Counted from the first letter of the stretch, positions 1-7,790 are shown. The stretch: DNA of 15,083 nt from JACJYC01 sp964558465 (GCA_964558465.1 CAZLEF010000120.1:1-15083), one strand, 5' to 3'. Numbers and translations are program-made. Notes: generated from the sequence alone by a model not told the origin.

Positions 1-2
1 CC

Positions 3-236
3 GGCACTTCGCCGGCTTTGAACTATGGCGAGGCGCAGGCCGCAGAATCGAGGGATGATTTTATCCATAAAATGAAAATTTGCCTGAAAGAACTTCGCGA
101 GACCTTGATTTGCCTGAAATTGATTGCCAAACGCAACTGGTTGGGTAAAGAAAAAATTGCGCCTGTCCTGGCTGAAAATAACGAACTGGTAGCTATGTTT
201 GTTGCAAGCACTAAAACCGCGGCCCATAAAAAATAA
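3..236 (+). CDS. Four-helix-bundle (23S rRNA IVS-type) protein, 3' part
   Basis: Only the last 77 residues are present; the reading frame is already open at base 3 and enters from outside the window, so the gene is 5'-truncated by the window edge. The stretch NYGEAQAAESRDDFIHKMKI followed by a run of Leu/Ile/Lys/Glu-rich helix (LKELRETLICLKLIAKR) is the typical core of the small four-helix-bundle family (PF05635/TIGR02436), first described from proteins encoded in intervening sequences of 23S rRNA genes but mostly found as stand-alone genes in Bacteroidota. Full members are about 115-130 residues, so roughly 40 are missing upstream. The biochemical role of the family is unknown. A TTG at 18 could be read as a start, but the residues before it (GTSPA) fit the family, so it is an internal codon. 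The gene converges on the cyclase gene at 364-1857. Confidence 0.85.
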   Translation, partial: GTSPALNYGEAQAAESRDDFIHKMKICLKELRETLICLKLIAKRNWLGKEKIAPVLAENNELVAMFVASTKTAAHKK

Positions 237-280
237 CGGCACTTGCAAAAAACGTCCCCAAACATCAACAATCATATACC

Positions 281-327
281 ATCAATCATCAATCATCAAT
301 CAAAAAATAGGATTAATGATTGACGAT
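281..327. repeat. ATCAATC heptamer repeat with hairpin between convergent genes
   Basis: Three perfect tandem copies of ATCAATC occupy 281-301. Bases 285-296 can pair with 316-327 (12 positions, one mismatch, 19-base loop). It lies between the stop codons of the four-helix-bundle gene and the cyclase gene, so it could act as a weak two-way terminator. There is no GC-rich stem or clear U-tract, so the terminator role is only a guess. Confidence 0.5.
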
Positions 328-363
328 GTGAGGGCCATAACAAATAGCAGCCCGGACCTTCTT

Positions 364-1857
364 TCAGGCCCTCTTCACATAATACATCCCCATTTCCCCC
401 CGGTTTTTGATGGCGATACTGCCCCGGTCTTCAAACGCAAAATGGTCTTTGACCAGTTCGAAGGTAACGGAGGAAACGTTTACCCGCCAGGCCTCGCCGC
501 TGGTTTCCAGGCGGGAAGCGATGTTGACGGTATCGCCCCAGATATCGTAGGCGAATTTGCGGGAGCCGACCACACCGGCCACCAGCGGGCCGGTATGGAT
601 ACCGATTCGGGCCTCGAAATAGGGTTGGTTGCGTTTTTCCCGTTCCTGTTTGAACTGGCCGAGCAGATCCTGGATTTCGAGGGCCGCCTGTATCACATCT
701 TTGGGCTGGCTGCCTTCCACGTCCGGCAGGCCGCCCACACACATATAGGAATCGCCGATGGTTTTGATCTTTTCGATCTTGTATTTGCCGATGATATCGT
801 CGAAGGCTTTGAAATAGTAGTCCAGTTCCGCCACCAACTGTTCCGGGGGCATATCCCTGGCAATGGCGCTGAAATCCTTGAAATCGGTGAACATCACGGT
901 GGCTTTATCGTACCGGCGGGCCTGGGTGAAACCCTTTTGTTTGAGTTCGTCGGCCACCATGCCGGGCAGGATATTCAGCAGCAGCATTTCCGACCTTTCC
1001 CTTTCTGCGATCAGGGCCTCGTTTTTGGCGTTCAGGATGGCGTTGTACTTTTTAATTTCCGTAAACCTGAGGAACAGACCGCCGGCCAGCATGATCAGGA
1101 CGACAGCCATCAACCCACCGGCGGCGGCGAGGGCGACGTAAAATTTGCGCTGGCTGGATTGCAGCGCAACCTGGTTTTGGATCAGTTCCAACTGGATATT
1201 TTTTTCCTTGAGTTCCAATTCATTTTTTTCCAGCAAAAAGGCATCCGTCATTCTCGCCATTTCCAGGGAGTCCAGGTAGTTTTTCTGCATTGCAAGCATC
1301 AGTTCGGCTTTCATTTGCGCCGCACTGAGCACGTCGACCCTCTGGCTGAGGTTTCGTTTTTCCCGGTCCAGCAGTTCTACCTGTCCGGCAAGGTCCCTGT
1401 TGGATTCGCCGATGGTTGTCAGATTTTCGATATCATTGATCCTTTTTTCGTAAACGGCGAGCGCCTGGGCGTCGTTTTCCTGGCGGGCGATTTCCCGGAG
1501 GCGTTTGAAGTTGTCCAGTTGCAGGGTTTTATTATCGATTGCGGCGATCAGTTCCAGGCTTTTTTCGAATGCCTTTTTGGCGCTTTTTCGGTTGGCCGCC
1601 TGACGTTTGGGCTGTTTGAACAGGGATTGCCCTTCCCAGTTGAGGGCCTGCGCCATCAATTCCTGGTTTTGGGTGTTTTCGCCGAGTTGGTAGATCAGCC
1701 GGGCCTGCTCGATGGCTTTGTCGTACTCTCCGCGGTCGTGGTAAACCTGCCAGTTGCGGATGAGGCTGTTGTAGTCTGTTGCATTTTGAGCGTACACCCC
1801 GGATTGGGCGCTCAGGATGAAAAGGATCAGGAAAAGGAGTGATTTCAGCCGGCTCAT
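364..1857 (-). CDS. Membrane-bound class III nucleotidyl (adenylate-type) cyclase with TPR-like periplasmic sensor
   Basis: This 497-residue protein makes a cyclic nucleotide, most likely cAMP, in the cytoplasm. Residues 1-23 are a signal peptide (cleavage after VYA). Residues about 28-145 are helical TPR-like repeats, about 155-235 a coiled-coil-prone stretch, 240-264 a membrane span, about 268-295 a signalling helix, and 312-497 the class III catalytic domain. Key residues are all present: metal-binding D325 (FTDF) and D369 (TIGD), base-recognising K365 and D438 (YDIWG), and transition-state N445 and R449 (TVNIASR). Lys plus Asp at the specificity positions is the adenylate pattern; guanylate cyclases have Glu and Cys/Ser. 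The topology suggests that a periplasmic signal controls the cytoplasmic domain as a dimer. The ATG at 1857 is chosen because the signal peptide begins directly there. The gene has no co-directional neighbour in the window and appears monocistronic. Confidence 0.92.
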   Translation of the reverse strand: MSRLKSLLFLILFILSAQSGVYAQNATDYNSLIRNWQVYHDRGEYDKAIEQARLIYQLGENTQNQELMAQALNWEGQSLFKQPKRQAANRKSAKKAFEKSLELIAAIDNKTLQLDNFKRLREIARQENDAQALAVYEKRINDIENLTTIGESNRDLAGQVELLDREKRNLSQRVDVLSAAQMKAELMLAMQKNYLDSLEMARMTDAFLLEKNELELKEKNIQLELIQNQVALQSSQRKFYVALAAAGGLMAVVLIMLAGGLFLRFTEIKKYNAILNAKNEALIAERERSEMLLLNILPGMVADELKQKGFTQARRYDKATVMFTDFKDFSAIARDMPPEQLVAELDYYFKAFDDIIGKYKIEKIKTIGDSYMCVGGLPDVEGSQPKDVIQAALEIQDLLGQFKQEREKRNQPYFEARIGIHTGPLVAGVVGSRKFAYDIWGDTVNIASRLETSGEAWRVNVSSVTFELVKDHFAFEDRGSIAIKNRGEMGMYYVKRA

Positions 1858-1876
1858 AGTATGCGTTTAATGCGTC

Positions 1877-1884
1877 GCAAGTTA
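1877..1884 (-). promoter_or_regulatory. Candidate -7 box (TAACTTGC) of the cyclase gene
   Basis: On the minus strand TAACTTGC sits 19 bases before the cyclase ATG. It resembles the Bacteroidota -7 element TAnnTTTG with one T missing. No convincing -33 TTG element is seen. Similar boxes occur at nearly the same distance before three other genes in this window, which is the main support. Confidence 0.3.
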
Positions 1885-2166
1885 AGGAGATAAAACGGTT
1901 GGAAGGAATTTACCTTTTTAATTTCTACGATCCGGAGGCGGAGAGGTTGCGTTTGGGGATCGCTAATGAAAGTTTTGGATATAACGGGCTTGGACAATGC
2001 AGCCTTTTGGCGTTCCGGATCAGGCGATTTATTGTACTTTTACATCAATCTGAATCGAAATGTTTGCTTTTCAACCACAACAGGGGTATTTTACAACCGG
2101 ATTTTCCGCTGCCTCTGCACAGAGGTTTGGATGCTAAACCCATAATTGTTTCGAGTAAAGTGGCTC

Positions 2167-2183
2167 CCCCGCTTATGGCGGGG
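2167..2183. repeat. GC-rich hairpin in the spacer
   Basis: CCCCGC at 2167-2172 pairs perfectly with GCGGGG at 2178-2183 around a TTATG loop. It is flanked more widely by GTGGC (2160-2164) and GGCCAC (2208-2213), which also pair partly. No T-run follows immediately on either strand. It could be a leftover end of a mobile element or a remnant terminator; the sequence does not decide this. Confidence 0.35.
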
Positions 2184-2290
2184 CCGGCAATTCAATTTTG
2201 TACATCGGCCACCTTTTGAAATACGTAATTACCCAGTCCGAAAGTTAACGGAATAAGACGCTAACACTCTTTGGCGAGTTGCCGGAGCAT

Positions 2291-2425
2291 TTAAAAAATC
2301 TTCCCCACCAATTGGGAAGGTGAGGCTACCAGCCAGTCCCGTTTTAATTGTCGCTCAATCAACCCGGCCTTATCTTTATCCATATACATCGCCCCGCCCA
2401 TAACGCCCAAGACAAACGCCTCAAG
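2291..2425 (-). pseudogene. Possible 3' remnant of an unidentified gene
   Basis: On the minus strand a frame is open for 44 codons after a TAA at 2426-2428 and ends at TAA 2291-2293. It reads LEAFVLGV, then MGGAMYMDKDKAGLIERQLK and on to RDWLVASPSQLVGKIF. The amino-acid mix is unlike random intergenic sequence: balanced charged and hydrophobic residues and few rare residues. An ATG at 2401 would give a 36-residue peptide, but no ribosome-binding context or full domain is visible. It may be the C-terminal tail of a decayed gene or a small real gene. I do not recognise the family. A second coding-like piece (MTIPKFEAETLFFTPDIKNQ, 2470-2532) lies just upstream on the same strand, with the repeat patch 2447-2485 between and slightly overlapping its end. 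Confidence 0.25.
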
Positions 2426-2446
2426 TTAAAGGATGTATTTAATTTT

Positions 2447-2485
2447 GATTGATAATTGACAATTGATGATTATTGATTTTTGATG
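2447..2485. repeat. ATTGAT-rich simple repeat patch
   Basis: The stretch holds GATTGATAATTGAC, AATTGATGATTATTGAT and TTTTGATG in a row, that is degenerate copies of ATTGA(T/C) at 6-8-base spacing. It is the reverse-complement type of the ATCAATC repeat at 281-301 and akin to the repeats around the alpha-2-macroglobulin gene. No function is evident. Confidence 0.5.
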
Positions 2486-2675
2486 TCCGGGGTAAAAAAC
2501 AGCGTTTCGGCCTCAAACTTTGGGATTGTCATTTCAGGTTCCGGCAATTACCCACACTGACTGCCCCTTGCCGAAATACATAGAGGATACTTAGGCATTT
2601 TTAGCTGCTGCCGCACTACGTACGCCTAAACCAAAAATGTGACCAGGCAATTATTATAGTATCCCAAAAATCCCC

Positions 2676-2683
2676 TATGTTCG
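2676..2683 (+). promoter_or_regulatory. Candidate -7 box (TATGTTCG) of the beta-propeller gene
   Basis: TATGTTCG matches TAnnTTTG at seven of eight positions and lies 24 bases before the ATG at 2708. No clear -33 element is found at the usual distance, so this rests on position and similarity to the other boxes in the window. Confidence 0.28.
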
Positions 2684-2707
2684 CCCCATCACGCACAAAA
2701 CAGGACT

Positions 2708-5700
2708 ATGAGACCATTGCACCTTTTTACCACCCTTCTGTTTTTCTCCCTTTCCATCCTATCGGCCCAGCCGCTGGACATGAGCCTGCTCAAGAACCTC
2801 CGGCCCAGGAGCATCGGCCCCGCCGGCACCAGCGGCCGGGTAACCGCCATTGACGCGGTGCACGCCCAACCGGAAGTGATCTACCTCGGTACCGCTTCCG
2901 GAGGCCTTTGGCGCAGCGAGGGTGGGGGAGTGGACTGGACGCCCCTGACCGACTCCCTTGAAGCGGCTTCTATCGGCGCCATCGCCATCGACCAACACAA
3001 TCCCGACGTGATCTGGATCGGAACCGGAGAAGGAAATCCGCGCAACAGCCAAACCAGCGGCGCCGGGGTTTTCCGCAGCATCGACCGGGGCAGGACCTGG
3101 CAGTACATGGGCCTGAAAGAAACCAGAAATATCCACCGCATTATCATCCACAAAGACCATCCGGACGTCGTGTACGTCGGCGCCATTGGTTCGGCCTGGG
3201 GCGACTCCAAAGACCGCGGGGTGTTCCGGACCAAAGACGGCGGAAAAACCTGGGAAAAAGTCCTTTATGTGAACGAACGCACCGGCGCCGCCGACTTCGA
3301 CGTTGACCCCGCCAACCCCGATAAAATGTTGGTCAACATGTGGGAATACCGCCGGTGGCCCTGGATCTTTAAATCCGGCGGACCCGGTTCCGGGCTCTAT
3401 ATGACGCTGGATGGCGGCGATACCTGGAAAAAACTCACCGACAAGGACGGTCTCCCGGAAGGCGAACTGGGCAAGATCGGCATCGCTATCGCCAAAAGTA
3501 ACCCCAGGGTGATTTACGCCCTCGTGGAATCCAAAAAAAATGCCCTCTACCGGTCGGATGACGGCGGCTTCACCTGGCGGCGGATTCAGGACAAACAAGT
3601 GGGCGACCGGCCCTTCTACTATTTTGATATCGCTGTGGACCCCACAAACGAAAACCGGGTTTATGACGTGTTCTCCAATGTAACGGTGAGCGACGACGGC
3701 GGCCGGACCTTCCAAACCCTGCTGGGGTGGGACAATATCCACGGCGACCACCATTTTTGGTGGATACATCCCGACGACCCTGATTTTATTATTAATGGGA
3801 ATGACGGCGGCGCGGCTATTTCACGCGACTGGGGTAAAACCTTCCGGTTCATCGAGAACCTTCCAGTCGGGCAGTTCTACCACGTCGCGGTGGATTATAA
3901 TATCCCGTACAACGTTTACGGCGGCATGCAGGACAACGGCACCTGGCGCGGCCCCAGCCAAGTATGGCGCACCGGCGGCATCCGCAATGCTTATTGGGAA
4001 GAAATCGGTTTCGGCGACGGGTTCGACGTAGTCGTGGAGCAGGACAACGATCGTTACGGCTACCTGATGTGGCAAGGCGGCAACCTGCAGCGCGTTGATT
4101 TTCAGACGGGCGCCCAGGAATGGGTAAAACCTTACCATCCGGACGGCATTTTCCTGCGTTTCAACTGGAATGCCGGTATAGCCCAGGACCCGGTTACGCC
4201 TGCAACAATCTTTTACGGCAGCCAGTTCCTGCACCAGTCGGATGACCGGGGGAAATCCTGGAAAATCATTTCACCCGACCTGACCACCAACGACCCCGAA
4301 AAACTCAAACAAAAGGAAAGCGGCGGTCTCACCTACGATGTCACCGGCGCTGAAAACCATTGTACCATCATCGCCATTGCACCCAGCCCGAAACAAAAAG
4401 GCGTTATCTGGGTCGGAACGGACGACGGCAATGTGCAGGTGACCCGCGACGGCGGCAGGACCTGGACCAACGTCAGCAAAAACCTCACCGGGTTGCCGGC
4501 CGGCTCCTGGATACCCCAGGTGCACGCCTCCCGTTTTGAGGCCGGCGAAGCCTATGTGGTGGCCAACAATTACCGCCGCGACGACTGGACCCCTTACCTC
4601 TACCGCACCCGCGACTTCGGGGCGACCTGGACACGCCTGGTAAAGGCCAATGATGTGCACGGATATTGTCTGAGCTGGGTGCAAGACCCCGAGGAAAAAA
4701 ACCTCCAGTTCCTGGGAACCGAATTCGGCCTTTATGTCAGTATCGACGAAGGAAAGACCTGGACCCGGTTGAAAAACGGTTATCCCACGGTCTCTACGTA
4801 CGATATGACCATCCACCCCCGTGAACACGACCTGGTGATCGCCACTTTCGGCCGCGCTTTCTGGGTGCTGGACGATATCCGGCCGCTTCGGGAACTTGCG
4901 CGGAACGGCATCAAAAACCTGGACAAACCCCTCGATGTTTATCCGGCGCCGGACGCCTGGCTCGCGCATTACCAGCAAGGCAGCGGCACCCGGTTTACCG
5001 GCAACGCTTATTATAAGGCGGAAAACCGACCATATGGCGCCATGCTGACCTTTTCGGTGAAGGAAGTCCTGAAAAAAGACGACAAAGACCAACCTGCAAA
5101 ATCTGATTCCCTGAAGGTTGAAATATTTGACGCGGCAGGCAATAAGGTCCGTACCCTGAAAACCGGAGTGGTCAAGGGTATGAACCGCTTTTTCTGGGGC
5201 CTGGAGCGCGACGGTGTCCGGTTCCCGGGTTCGCCCAAACCGGCCAAAGACGCCGTTCCTTCGGCGGGAAGACCGGTGGAAGCGGGCGAATACAAGGTCA
5301 AATTGACTTATGGCGCCCATGCGGATTCCGTTGTTGTTGCGGTGAAAGCGGATCCGCGTATGCCGGTCGATGCTGCCGGCGTCCGGACATTCTATGCCTA
5401 TTGGGCCGAATTTGAGCGCTATGCCGAAGCGCTTACCCTGTCGGTGGACAATCTGAATGACGCCAAAAACCGGATCAAATCCGTACAAGCCATGGTGAAC
5501 GATCAGGTAGAGCAGGAGGACAACAAAAAGAATTTTGAGGAAATTTCCAAAAAATGCCAGGGCCGGATCGACACCCTTTTGCGGATGGTCATGCCCGGAG
5601 AAGAGGTGCAGGGGATCTTCAGCGACCCGGATATGCTCTCCAACCGGCTTTTTGAGGCAGCCGCTTATTTCAACCCGGCTTTTGATGCGCCGAACCCTGC

Positions 5701-5878
5701 CTGGCGCGGCGTGAGCGAAGCCCACCGGACGGTTGCAGAACAGGTGAAAGCCGAAATAAAAACCTTTGTTGAAAAAACCAATTCGTTCCTGGCCACCGAT
5801 TGGAATGCCTGGGAAAAAACGGTGCAAGGCCTGGATCTGAAGATCATCAAACCGTTGAATGCGGTGAAGGTGGAATGA
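2708..5878 (+). CDS. Secreted BNR/Asp-box beta-propeller protein (VPS10/sortilin-like 'glycosyl hydrolase')
   Basis: This 1,056-residue protein is exported: residues 1-20 are a signal peptide (hydrophobic core, cleavage after LSA). About eleven Asp-box motifs of the type S-x-D-x-G-x-T-W follow, near residues 69, 123, 174, 232, 282, 327, 371, 510, 578, 633 and 677 (for example RTKDGGKTW, RSDDGGFTW, VTRDGGRTW), which build one or two beta-propellers. The segments GDHHFWWIHPDDPDF (346-360) and YGGMQDNGTW (404-413) are hallmarks of this Bacteroidota/Acidobacteriota family. Residues about 800-880 resemble a FlgD-like/Ig-type beta domain, and 893-1045 form a helical tail. Databases often call these proteins glycosyl hydrolase or sortilin-like, but no catalytic residues of a sialidase can be assigned, so the substrate is unknown. 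No type IX secretion C-terminal signal is apparent. A symporter gene follows 129 bases downstream on the same strand. Confidence 0.88.
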   Translation: MRPLHLFTTLLFFSLSILSAQPLDMSLLKNLRPRSIGPAGTSGRVTAIDAVHAQPEVIYLGTASGGLWRSEGGGVDWTPLTDSLEAASIGAIAIDQHNPDVIWIGTGEGNPRNSQTSGAGVFRSIDRGRTWQYMGLKETRNIHRIIIHKDHPDVVYVGAIGSAWGDSKDRGVFRTKDGGKTWEKVLYVNERTGAADFDVDPANPDKMLVNMWEYRRWPWIFKSGGPGSGLYMTLDGGDTWKKLTDKDGLPEGELGKIGIAIAKSNPRVIYALVESKKNALYRSDDGGFTWRRIQDKQVGDRPFYYFDIAVDPTNENRVYDVFSNVTVSDDGGRTFQTLLGWDNIHGDHHFWWIHPDDPDFIINGNDGGAAISRDWGKTFRFIENLPVGQFYHVAVDYNIPYNVYGGMQDNGTWRGPSQVWRTGGIRNAYWEEIGFGDGFDVVVEQDNDRYGYLMWQGGNLQRVDFQTGAQEWVKPYHPDGIFLRFNWNAGIAQDPVTPATIFYGSQFLHQSDDRGKSWKIISPDLTTNDPEKLKQKESGGLTYDVTGAENHCTIIAIAPSPKQKGVIWVGTDDGNVQVTRDGGRTWTNVSKNLTGLPAGSWIPQVHASRFEAGEAYVVANNYRRDDWTPYLYRTRDFGATWTRLVKANDVHGYCLSWVQDPEEKNLQFLGTEFGLYVSIDEGKTWTRLKNGYPTVSTYDMTIHPREHDLVIATFGRAFWVLDDIRPLRELARNGIKNLDKPLDVYPAPDAWLAHYQQGSGTRFTGNAYYKAENRPYGAMLTFSVKEVLKKDDKDQPAKSDSLKVEIFDAAGNKVRTLKTGVVKGMNRFFWGLERDGVRFPGSPKPAKDAVPSAGRPVEAGEYKVKLTYGAHADSVVVAVKADPRMPVDAAGVRTFYAYWAEFERYAEALTLSVDNLNDAKNRIKSVQAMVNDQVEQEDNKKNFEEISKKCQGRIDTLLRMVMPGEEVQGIFSDPDMLSNRLFEAAAYFNPAFDAPNPAWRGVSEAHRTVAEQVKAEIKTFVEKTNSFLATDWNAWEKTVQGLDLKIIKPLNAVKVE

Positions 5879-5884
5879 AATGAT

Positions 5885-5924
5885 GGTTTCATGGTTAACC
5901 GTGAAACACTGAAACCATGAAACC
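5885..5924. repeat. Hairpin built from GTTTCATGGTT repeats after the propeller gene
   Basis: GGTTTCATGGTT at 5885-5896 pairs perfectly with its complement at 5913-5924 (12 bp, 16-base loop). The loop contains a third, inverted copy (AACCGTGAAAC, 5897-5907) that could pair with the left arm instead through one G-T wobble. It starts seven bases after the stop codon. No T-run follows, so it may be a mRNA 3'-end stabiliser or leaky terminator ahead of the symporter gene, or simply one of the spacer repeats of this genome. Confidence 0.55.
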
Positions 5925-5977
5925 TTCCAGCCAGGAGCCAAATTCCCGGCGTATTCCATTAACCAGCGGAAAATATT

Positions 5978-5985
5978 TATCTTGC
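5978..5985 (+). promoter_or_regulatory. Candidate -7 box (TATCTTGC) of the symporter gene
   Basis: TATCTTGC lies 22 bases before the ATG at 6008 and differs from the common Bacteroidota TATCTTTGC by loss of one T. It would allow the symporter to be expressed apart from the propeller gene. No good -33 element is visible. Confidence 0.35.
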
Positions 5986-6007
5986 ATCATTAAATCGAAA
6001 AACCGAC

Positions 6008-7783
6008 ATGACACTTGCTTCTCTAGACTGGACCATTATCGGGGTCTATTTTGTAGTTGTACTGGCCATCGGGCTTTTTTACTCCCGCAACGCAGGCGCC
6101 AGCGCGCAGGATTTTTTCCTTTCCGGAAGGAACATGGGCTGGTTACTGCTGGGGGTTTCCATGGTAGCGACAACCTTTTCTTCGGATACGCCCAACCTGG
6201 TGACGGGTTTTGTCCGGCAGAGCGGCGTGGCCGGCAACTGGAGTTGGTGGGCTTTTCTGCTGACCGGCATGCTGACGGTATTTGTCTTTGCCAAGCTCTG
6301 GCGAAGAGCAAAGGTGATGACGGATATCGAATTTTACGAACTTCGGTATAGTGGCGGGGCTGCGGCTTTTTTGAGGGGTTTCCGGGCCTTGTATCTGGGG
6401 CTGATCTTTAATGTCCTGGTGATGGGTACGGTGTCTCTGGCAGCCGTGAAGTTCGGGCAGATCATGTTGGGCTGGCCGGGATGGCAAACCCTGCTGATTG
6501 CGGGGTCCATCACCCTGGCTTATAGCGCTTTCGGCGGTTTGAGGGCTGTAATCATTACCGATTTTGTTCAGTTTATTGTCGCGATGACCGGATCAATCTG
6601 GGCCGCCATTTATCTGATCAATCTGGACGAGGTCGGAGGCTTGAGTAATTTGCTTCAAAACCCGGTTGTCCAGGGTAAAATGTCCATGTTGCCGGATTTG
6701 ACCGACCCTTCGATATGGGTGCCGGTTTTGCTGGTTCCTTTGGCTGTGCAATGGTGGGCTTCCTACTATCCCGGCGCTGAGCCTGGCGGGGGCGGTTATA
6801 TTGCACAGCGCATGTTCTCGGCTAAAAACGAGCGCAATGCCATTGGGGCGACTTTATTGTTCAATATTGCGCATTATGCCTTGCGTTCCTGGCCCTGGAT
6901 ACTGGTTGCATTGGCCTCTTTGGTCGTTTTCCCGGAGTTAAAAGACATACAGGCGGCTTTCCCGGCCTTATCGGCGGATAAACTCGGGCACGACGTGGCT
7001 TATCCGGCGATGTTGAGCAAATTGCCGGATGGTTTGAAAGGGTTGGTTGCCGCATCATTGATCGCGGCCTTCATGTCTACCATGTCGACCCAACTGAACC
7101 TGGGCGCCTCTTACCTGGTCAATGATTTTTACCAGCGGTTTGTCCGGCCGGATGCCAGCCAGAAGCAACTGGTCAATGCCGGAAGGTGGTTTACCATTCT
7201 TTCCATGATCCTGGGAACGGCGCTGGGGTTGGCGCTTCAGGATGCGACAACGGCCTTCAATCTCCTGTTGCTGCTCGGCGCAGGTACCGGCCTGATTTAT
7301 ATTCTGCGCTGGTTCTGGTGGCGGATCAACGCCATGACGGAAATCGTGGCGATGGTTTCATCCATCATCATTGCCGGTTTTCTGACCTTTGGTCCGGTAG
7401 AAATGGAGGACTGGAAAAAAACGATCCTGGGCGCCTTGCTGACCACCATCGTATGGGTCATTGCAGCGTTTTTCACCCCTCCGACGAAAGACAGCAAACT
7501 CTTTGATTTTTACAAACTGATCCGTCCTGCCGGGCCGGGGTGGAATTTTGTGCGCCAAAAAGCGGCTCAGCAAGGCGTGAAATTGCCGGAAGGAAAAGGC
7601 CAATTGCCTTTGGAAATCACCTGCATGCTGATCGGATGCTTGACCGTATACGGCGCTTTGTTTGGTACAGGTTACTGGATATATGGGAAAACCGGACTTG
7701 CTGCGATCTACACAGCAGTAGCGGTTCTGGGCGGCATTTTCCTGTTCAGGGTGTGGAAGCGGTTGGAGACGGACGCCGCTTAA
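6008..7783 (+). CDS. Sodium:solute symporter (SSS family)
   Basis: This 591-residue inner-membrane protein imports a solute with sodium. It has the family start, TM1 at about 8-26 followed by the DFFLSGRNMGW motif (35-45), and TM2 with GVSMVATTFSSDTPN (49-63). Some 13-15 hydrophobic spans can be counted, among them 76-97, 122-145, 158-205, 234-253, 276-306, 345-368, 393-438, 441-460, 470-490, 533-556 and 562-582. The span SLIAAFMSTMSTQLNLGAS (350-368) matches the LeuT-fold helix that carries the Ser/Thr ligands of the Na2 sodium site. The length is a little above the usual 500-560 because of an extra C-terminal region. The substrate (sugar, nucleoside, sialic acid, other) cannot be told from sequence. 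It lies downstream of the secreted propeller gene, which suggests but does not prove uptake of a product released outside. The ATG at 6008 opens directly into TM1. Confidence 0.92.
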   Translation: MTLASLDWTIIGVYFVVVLAIGLFYSRNAGASAQDFFLSGRNMGWLLLGVSMVATTFSSDTPNLVTGFVRQSGVAGNWSWWAFLLTGMLTVFVFAKLWRRAKVMTDIEFYELRYSGGAAAFLRGFRALYLGLIFNVLVMGTVSLAAVKFGQIMLGWPGWQTLLIAGSITLAYSAFGGLRAVIITDFVQFIVAMTGSIWAAIYLINLDEVGGLSNLLQNPVVQGKMSMLPDLTDPSIWVPVLLVPLAVQWWASYYPGAEPGGGGYIAQRMFSAKNERNAIGATLLFNIAHYALRSWPWILVALASLVVFPELKDIQAAFPALSADKLGHDVAYPAMLSKLPDGLKGLVAASLIAAFMSTMSTQLNLGASYLVNDFYQRFVRPDASQKQLVNAGRWFTILSMILGTALGLALQDATTAFNLLLLLGAGTGLIYILRWFWWRINAMTEIVAMVSSIIIAGFLTFGPVEMEDWKKTILGALLTTIVWVIAAFFTPPTKDSKLFDFYKLIRPAGPGWNFVRQKAAQQGVKLPEGKGQLPLEITCMLIGCLTVYGALFGTGYWIYGKTGLAAIYTAVAVLGGIFLFRVWKRLETDAA

Positions 7784-7790
7784 GGGAAGA

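Larger units (their letters stand above)
1858..2707. other. 850-base spacer between divergent genes, no intact gene seen
   Basis: This spacer separates the divergently transcribed cyclase and beta-propeller genes and must hold both promoters. It contains a GC-rich hairpin (2167-2183), two short coding-like fragments on the minus strand (2291-2425 and 2470-2532), and an ATTGAT-type repeat patch (2447-2485). A plus-strand open frame from TTG 1899 to 2219 starts with protein-like residues but soon turns to low-complexity, frame-shadow-like sequence and has no homology I recognise. The mix looks like decayed former genes. Confidence 0.6.

Noticed and set aside
199..1842. 547-codon open frame on the plus strand opposite the cyclase
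   Set aside because: It is the antisense shadow of the cyclase gene; the product is Phe/Gln/Gly-rich without domains, while the minus-strand product has every catalytic residue of its family.
1899..2219. Open frame of 106 codons on the plus strand
   Set aside because: It starts with TTG, has no recognisable domain, and after about 30 protein-like residues becomes Cys/His/Leu-rich sequence typical of non-coding DNA. It also lies across the GC-rich hairpin. It may contain a small remnant but is not a supportable gene.
2591..2639. Competing stems TTAGGC/GCCTAA and CATTTTT/AAAAATG upstream of the propeller gene, attenuator or riboswitch-like
   Set aside because: The stems are only 6-7 bp with long loops, lie upstream of the likely promoter box, and do not match any riboswitch pattern I know.
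4271..5959. 562-codon open frame on the minus strand opposite the propeller gene
   Set aside because: Antisense shadow of a GC-rich gene; the composition is His/Phe/Gly/Val-rich and no family is recognisable.
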